Source: Scalesia atractyloides (lineage: Eukaryota; Streptophyta; Magnoliopsida; Asterales; Asteraceae). From it: a stretch of 64,000 bases of DNA. The stretch covers positions 82,561,978-82,625,977 of the forward strand of contig CAMTDV010000003.1 in NCBI GenBank assembly GCA_947069175.1, given 5' to 3'. The translations under genes and the position numbers were made by a program. Shown in pieces: positions 59,827-64,000 of the stretch (the stretch's first letter is position 1; each line of letters starts with the position of its first letter). Under the pieces are notes generated by a model. The model did no database searches and was not told the DNA's origin. It saw only the letters and a program-made list of their open reading frames with translations.

Positions 59827-60466
59827 TTGTCTTTGACTCGACTTGATATTAGCTATTCTGTTCAGTTTCTAAGTCAGTTTATGACTACTCCTAAAGAAAT
59901 ACATTTGAATATTGCTCTAAGATTGTTATGGTATTTGAAGCAAAGTACTGGTAAAGGACTGAGTTTCAATAAAAGTGAATCTCTAAAACTCTGTGGTTTT
60001 GCTGACTCAGATTGGGCAAAATGGTGTCCACTCGTAAGTCTGTTATAAGATTCTGTGTGTTTTTTGGTAGTTGCCTTGTTTCTTGGTGGAGCAAGAAATA
60101 AGGTATTGTGTCTAGGAAACTGCAGAAGCCGAACATAGGGCTATGTGTTCTGCAACTTGTGAAATAATATGGCTAAAAAATTCGTTGACGAGTTAAAGGT
60201 CAGTTCTACTTTACCCATAGAATTATGTTGTGATAGCCAAGTTGCTTTGTCCATAGCAGCTAACCCAGTGTTCCATGAATGAACAGAACATTTTGAATTA
60301 GATTTAAATTTTTTGAGAGAAAAAAGTGGCTGACGGTATCATCAGTCCTCAAAAGGTTGAATCTGATTGTCAACTTGCTGATTTTTTACTAAAGGTCTTA
60401 AGGTTGTCCAGTATGAAACATTGTGTAAGAAGTTGGGCTTAATGAATATGTTTAAGTCATATGAAT
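59827..60466 (+). pseudogene. copia RNase H remnant
   Basis: LDISYSVQFLSQFM, GFADSDWAKW and, after a frameshift, ELCCDSQVALSIAANPVFHE-like residues mark RNase H. It runs up to the polypurine tract. Confidence 0.8.
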
Positions 60467-60476
60467 GACGGGGGGA

Positions 60477-61068
60477 TATTAAAATGATTACTTGACTATT
60501 TCATTCATTGACTTATTATCGGGCTTGTTTACTTAACATATTATGGACTTTTTGCATGTGGTTAATGGGCTTGATGTGAGCCTAGTTCCTGGTTGGACTT
60601 GAGTTGTGTTGAACTAATAACTTGTGGGCTTAAGTGTACATGTTATATATCATAAAGGACTGAAGTGAATATATCCAGGGACTGCGATCATCTTCGAGCA
60701 TTGTTGAGGGTCTTGGTTGTAACTGTCTCTTGTATATAAGTAAGAGACTGAGATATTTTCATTATCTCTTTCTCTCTCTTGTTTCATTGTTCTCTGTATA
60801 CTGCGTATTAAGGTTTGAGATCGTAGGAGCTTGTATTGTTAATCTCTTATCTGTATCTGAGAGATTGATCTGGTTATGTTGACGATCATCAATGGATGAT
60901 CATCACTAGACTCCTTGTATTTTGTATTGTTTACAAATCTTACAATTGTAAGGTCTAGGGTTTATTTGGGGGAGAAATCTTTTGGGTTGGTTAATAAGAT
61001 TTTGTCACAGTTTTGTCGCTATTTCTAGTGTTTATAGTTTATTATTGTTTGATTCATAAAATTCTACA
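60477..61068 (+). repeat. 3' LTR of the second copia element
   Basis: TATTAAAATGATTACTTG to CATAAAATTCTACA. The first two bases are TA instead of TG, and a short deletion lies near 60724 relative to the 5' copy. Confidence 0.92.
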
Positions 61069-61335
61069 GTCTTCTTTCCACCCCAGTCGATCACATTATG
61101 CCAAGTCAATTCCCCTCTTCACTCCCCATTTACACTCAAACATAAATGGTACTCCACTACCAAGCCAATCATAGACATTTGAGGGGTTAAGAGGTTGAAA
61201 AAATCAACATGACACCAACGATGAGTAGTCCACAGGTGTTTGAGTTTGCTGCATACAAAATGGGTATAGCGACGATGTTATCATGCGGTAAACCTTTACT
61301 GCACACCGTCCCCGCTAACAGCTAGTTTACCCTTT

Positions 61336-62042
61336 ACAAAGATATTAAGAAAATAAACAAATATATGGACAATGTTTTTGAATATTTTAGTTGTCTCGTG
61401 GGCTCATTGACCAATGTTTATGACTCCTAAGTTACATTTGTACCAATGAAAACAAACTTGGAGACAAAGACGTAAAGGTGGATAAATATTTTTTGTGTTT
61501 CCAATAGATTTACGTATAATAAAAATAACTTATCATTTTATAGGTATTAGTTTATTAAGTCGGTGTTATACGGAGAATCTAAAAAGTTCAATACTTTAAA
61601 ATATAAAAATATTTGATTTAAGAATAATACATAAAGATAATAATTATCATTGAAACTTCTTCATAGATCTAATGGGAGAAAAAAACAATTATATAAACTA
61701 TCGTTACATAGTTCTCATTTTATATACACATTATTCTCTTCTAATAAATATATATTAAATAATCATTCATATTTTCACAACCAAAATATGAATACTATCA
61801 ATGTAAAACATGTTTTAATATTTTTAGCCAATATATCGTTTTGTATCTTAGTTACATAAGGCACCTTTTGTGTAGTTATCTCTAACAATATTATTACAAA
61901 TATTTTTGTTTTATTTTGTAACATGCAAACTTCTCGTTGCATCGTGGGAAAAACTAACTAGATCTCTTTAATATGTAATGTAAATAATTTAGTCCACTCC
62001 AATTTAAAAACTTAGCAGTGTTCTTTTTAAATATCTTATGAT
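61336..62042. other. Intergenic DNA, nothing recognisable
   Basis: AT-rich sequence without credible open frames. Confidence 0.4.
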
Positions 62043-62944
62043 TAAAGAATATAGTTAAATGCCAAAATGGTCCCTGAGGTTTGCTCACTTTTGCCACTTT
62101 AGTCCAAAATCCAAAATTTTTAAATTTGGGTCCCTGTGATTTGCATTTTGTTGTCATTTTAATCCAAATTTCAAATTTGGTCAGATTCTCAACTTAAATC
62201 CTAATATTTTGTCTTTATCCTCAGGGGTATTTTGGTCAGATGCAAATGGTCCCTGAGGTTTGTTCAGGGAATTCCCAAGACCTATTCTCCAAAAAGAAAC
62301 ATTCCCAAATAAAAAAGATACAAACTTTACAACAAAAACTGAATCTTTATGAAGAAATACTTGCAACCATGATGTAATTATGAAAAAAATGTATCTTTAA
62401 TAGAAACACATACAGGCAAGTGATGCAAATTATAAAAAAAATGTATCTTTAATAAGAAATACTTACAACCAGTAAAGCAAAGTATGCACAGTTGATCTTT
62501 CTACAGGTTAATTCAAGAATTAAAAATAATAAAGAAATATTAACTTCTGAACAAATCCAAGACTATTCTCAATAAGAAATTAGTCCTTAACAAAAACAAC
62601 CTTTAAGAATACAACCAAAGTATGCACAGATCATATGTCACAGGTTGATAATCTCAAACCAATAAAAAAATAAAGAAAAACTAACATTTGAACAAGCCCA
62701 AGAATATTACACAATACAGGAAAAATCAAAAGTCTTTACACAAAATAACAAACCTACCAAGAATTAGCACAGTTGGTAAAACCCCCAAACCAAAGAAAGA
62801 GAAAGTAACAGAAGCCAGCCGTGGAAATAATTACAAGCAATGCCAGGAAGAATCCATGTGTTCTACCCAATATCTTGCAACACCAAGAACTGTAAGCTTT
62901 GTTGTGAAAACCCCAAACTGTTTTCAAAGATCAAGTAAGTGGGC

Positions 62945-63260
62945 AACGTAGGAGTTTTCCGGCGGCTATTCCACCCGATACCCTATCCAACCCTATCTCT
63001 GCACTGAGCCGTGTCCTCTGTTGTCTGTCCCTCTCCCCGCTTCCTTCTAATCTAAACCCTAATTCCTCTGCTCCCTTCTCCCACCGCTCTCTCTGTCCTC
63101 GTACTCTCTATCTTCGTAAGTCTCTTTCTCTCTACTCGTCTCTCTCTTCATCGACGGCAGTGGATGGTGGTGGTGGGGATGATGTGATGGTGGGGTGGTG
63201 GTGGTGTGGTGGCGGTAGTTCAGAGAGAGAGCAGAGTGGTGTTTATTGGGGTGTATTTTA
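62945..63260 (+). other. Likely captured gene-leader fragment inside the MULE
   Basis: The GC-richer segment has CCGGCGGCTATTCC, many CTCTCT runs and AAACCCTAATTCC, features of 5' untranslated leaders in plant genes, and no transposon motif. No start codon with a convincing coding frame follows. The parent gene cannot be named by eye. Confidence 0.45.
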
Positions 63261-63263
63261 AGG

Positions 63264-63266
<3 letters not shown>

Positions 63267-63297
<31 letters not shown>
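63267..63297 (+). repeat. TA microsatellite
   Basis: About 30 bases of TA next to the right arm of the MULE-like element. Confidence 0.9.
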
Positions 63298-63302
<5 letters not shown>

Positions 63303-63682
63303 GTTATAATAAATCTAACCCCTGAGGATAAAGACAAAATATTAGGATTTAAGTTGAAAATCTGACCAAATTTGAAATTTGGACTAAAATGGCAACAAAA
63401 TGCAAACCACAGGGACCCAAATTTAAAAATTTTGGATTTTGGACTAAAATGGCAAAAATGAGCAAACCTCAGGGACCATTTTTACATTTAACTCTAAAGA
63501 ATATGACAAAATAAATAAACCTTCATAATGCATAAGCTTTTTGACAATTTTAATATGGTATTCATATTGTATCACCCCTATATATTCACATGTCTTATCA
63601 GGCAAAATGGCAAATGGTTGTACGAAAGTCTTTAAAATTTAATATTTGTTAGTCAAATATAACAAACTTATTCGCAACCAGT

Positions 63683-64000
63683 AACACCCCAAAAACGGGT
63701 ACAGAGCTGTAGCTTACGGTGGGGTATTTATAAAAATTGTTGTTTTCGTTGTTTTGAGCTTTCGGGCTTAACTAGTTAGTTATAAACCCGTATAACTAAC
63801 GTATTTCATGATTTATGAAATGTAGGTGATGATTTGAATATTGGATGACGATCAAGCTCAACGAAGAACCTAACACGATCAAAGTTCAAACTTCCGCATT
63901 TCGATTAAATCGTTTATCAAATCGAGCTACGCTAATATGTTAAAATATTTTGAAATACTGAATTTTAAATTAACTTACAATTTCGGATCGTTATAAGATT
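63683..64000 (+). mobile_element. Short, internally deleted relative of the TGTAACACCCC LTR
   Basis: It has the head GTAACACCCCAAAAACGGG and, only about 170 bases later, the tail motif GATCAAGCTCAACGAAGAACC..ACACG..CAAA.TTCAAACTTCCG. The same tail motif lies near the 3' end of the copies at 19423 and 54414. The array and GC cluster are missing. It runs to the window edge. Confidence 0.5.

Larger units (their letters stand above)
53070..61068 (+). mobile_element. Ty1/copia retrotransposon with 0.6-kb LTRs, nested insertion
   Basis: LTRs of about 600 bp at 53070-53669 and 60477-61068 are flanked by GTCTC and GTCTT, a 5-bp duplication with one change. The primer site TGGTATCTGAGC starts at 53670 and differs by one base from the usual plant initiator-Met site. 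The purine tract ACGGGGGGA ends at 60476. The inside has gag, reverse transcriptase and RNase H remains, a mostly deleted integrase, and a 2.3-kb solo LTR. The two LTRs differ at a modest number of sites, so insertion is not recent. Not active. Confidence 0.9.
52705..61335. mobile_element. MITE-like repeat split by a copia element
   Basis: The left part (52705-53069) and right part (61069-61335) appear to be the halves of one inverted-repeat element. The left has GGTGTACGGGGTGGAGTG and GCGGTAACACCGTCGCC; the right, inverted, has GCGGGGACGGTGTGCAGT and GCATGATAACATCGTCGC. The copia insertion lies between. Ends and class are uncertain. Confidence 0.45.
62053..63494. mobile_element. Pack-MULE-like element, long TIRs, 10-bp TSD
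   Basis: Inverted ends of about 190 bases (62053-62242 and about 63310-63494) share AGTTAAATG, AATGGTCCCTGAGGTTTG, GACTAAAATGGCAA and CCTCAGGGGTAT-type blocks. They are flanked by identical TAAAGAATAT (62043-62052 and 63495-63504). Long TIRs and a 9-10-bp duplication indicate a Mutator-like element. The 1-kb interior has no transposase. It is compositionally different, with a CT-rich patch and TCTAAACCCTAATTCC (63049-63064) like a plant gene's 5' leader, followed by a GGTGGTGG stretch. Capture of host gene sequence is inferred. Confidence 0.8.

Noticed and set aside
52705..61335. Assigning the split repeat to PIF/Harbinger by a TTA duplication
   Set aside because: The left flank offers TTA and the right TAA, which are not the same direct repeat, so the class was left open.
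62688..62951. 87-residue Lys-rich frame inside the MULE-like element
   Set aside because: Low-complexity translation of A-rich DNA; no domain seen, so not called as captured coding sequence.

Overview
The window is nuclear DNA of a flowering plant. It is AT-rich, has GT-AG introns, and carries many class II miniature elements (MITEs) and Ty1/copia and Ty3-like long terminal repeats. The repeat types and protein sequences fit an Asteraceae eudicot such as a lettuce or sunflower relative. That placement is inference; no taxon-specific marker was checked.

Four host genes can be read exon by exon. (1) A CslA-type glucomannan 4-beta-mannosyltransferase lies on the minus strand at 7544-11991, with nine exons and all catalytic motifs intact. 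(2) A DP-type partner of E2F lies on the plus strand at 23783-28025, with nine exons. (3) A plastid-targeted PTST2/PTST3-like starch-granule protein lies on the plus strand at 31224-36040, with twelve exons, a coiled coil and a C-terminal CBM48. (4) A DUF4079 plastid membrane protein lies on the plus strand at 37038-39071, with six exons; its last exon is out of frame by one base. The genes share no pathway and are simply neighbours.

The rest is mobile DNA and its remains. 2.2-4.4 kb holds two nested hAT-type elements. 6.7-11.4 kb holds four copies of one hAT MITE family, three of them inside CslA introns. 12-23.4 kb is gene-free: an LTR of the TGTAACACCCC family, several MITEs and low-complexity tandem DNA. 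28.4-30.7 kb has a MULE-type foldback element and two hAT elements between the DP and PTST genes. 39.6-40.0 kb has a broken copy of PTST exon 3. 40.4-47.05 kb is a decayed copia element interrupted by a 2.3-kb solo LTR. 49-52.7 kb has small MITEs and a 57-bp tandem array. 52.7-61.3 kb is a three-level nest: a MITE-like repeat split by a copia element, itself split by a solo LTR. 62.05-63.5 kb is a Pack-MULE-like element with long inverted ends, a 10-bp target duplication and non-transposon filler.

I found no new multi-gene system such as a biosynthetic cluster, defence island or RNA array. The observations most worth a second look are: a MITE whose target-site duplication forms the 5' splice site of a CslA intron; the Pack-MULE-like element; the one-base frameshift in the DUF4079 gene; the exon-3 pseudogene; a likely GC-AG intron in the PTST gene; and an LTR family with a conserved 69-70-bp array and a conserved hairpin. 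All alignments were made by eye, so distant boundaries are approximate.
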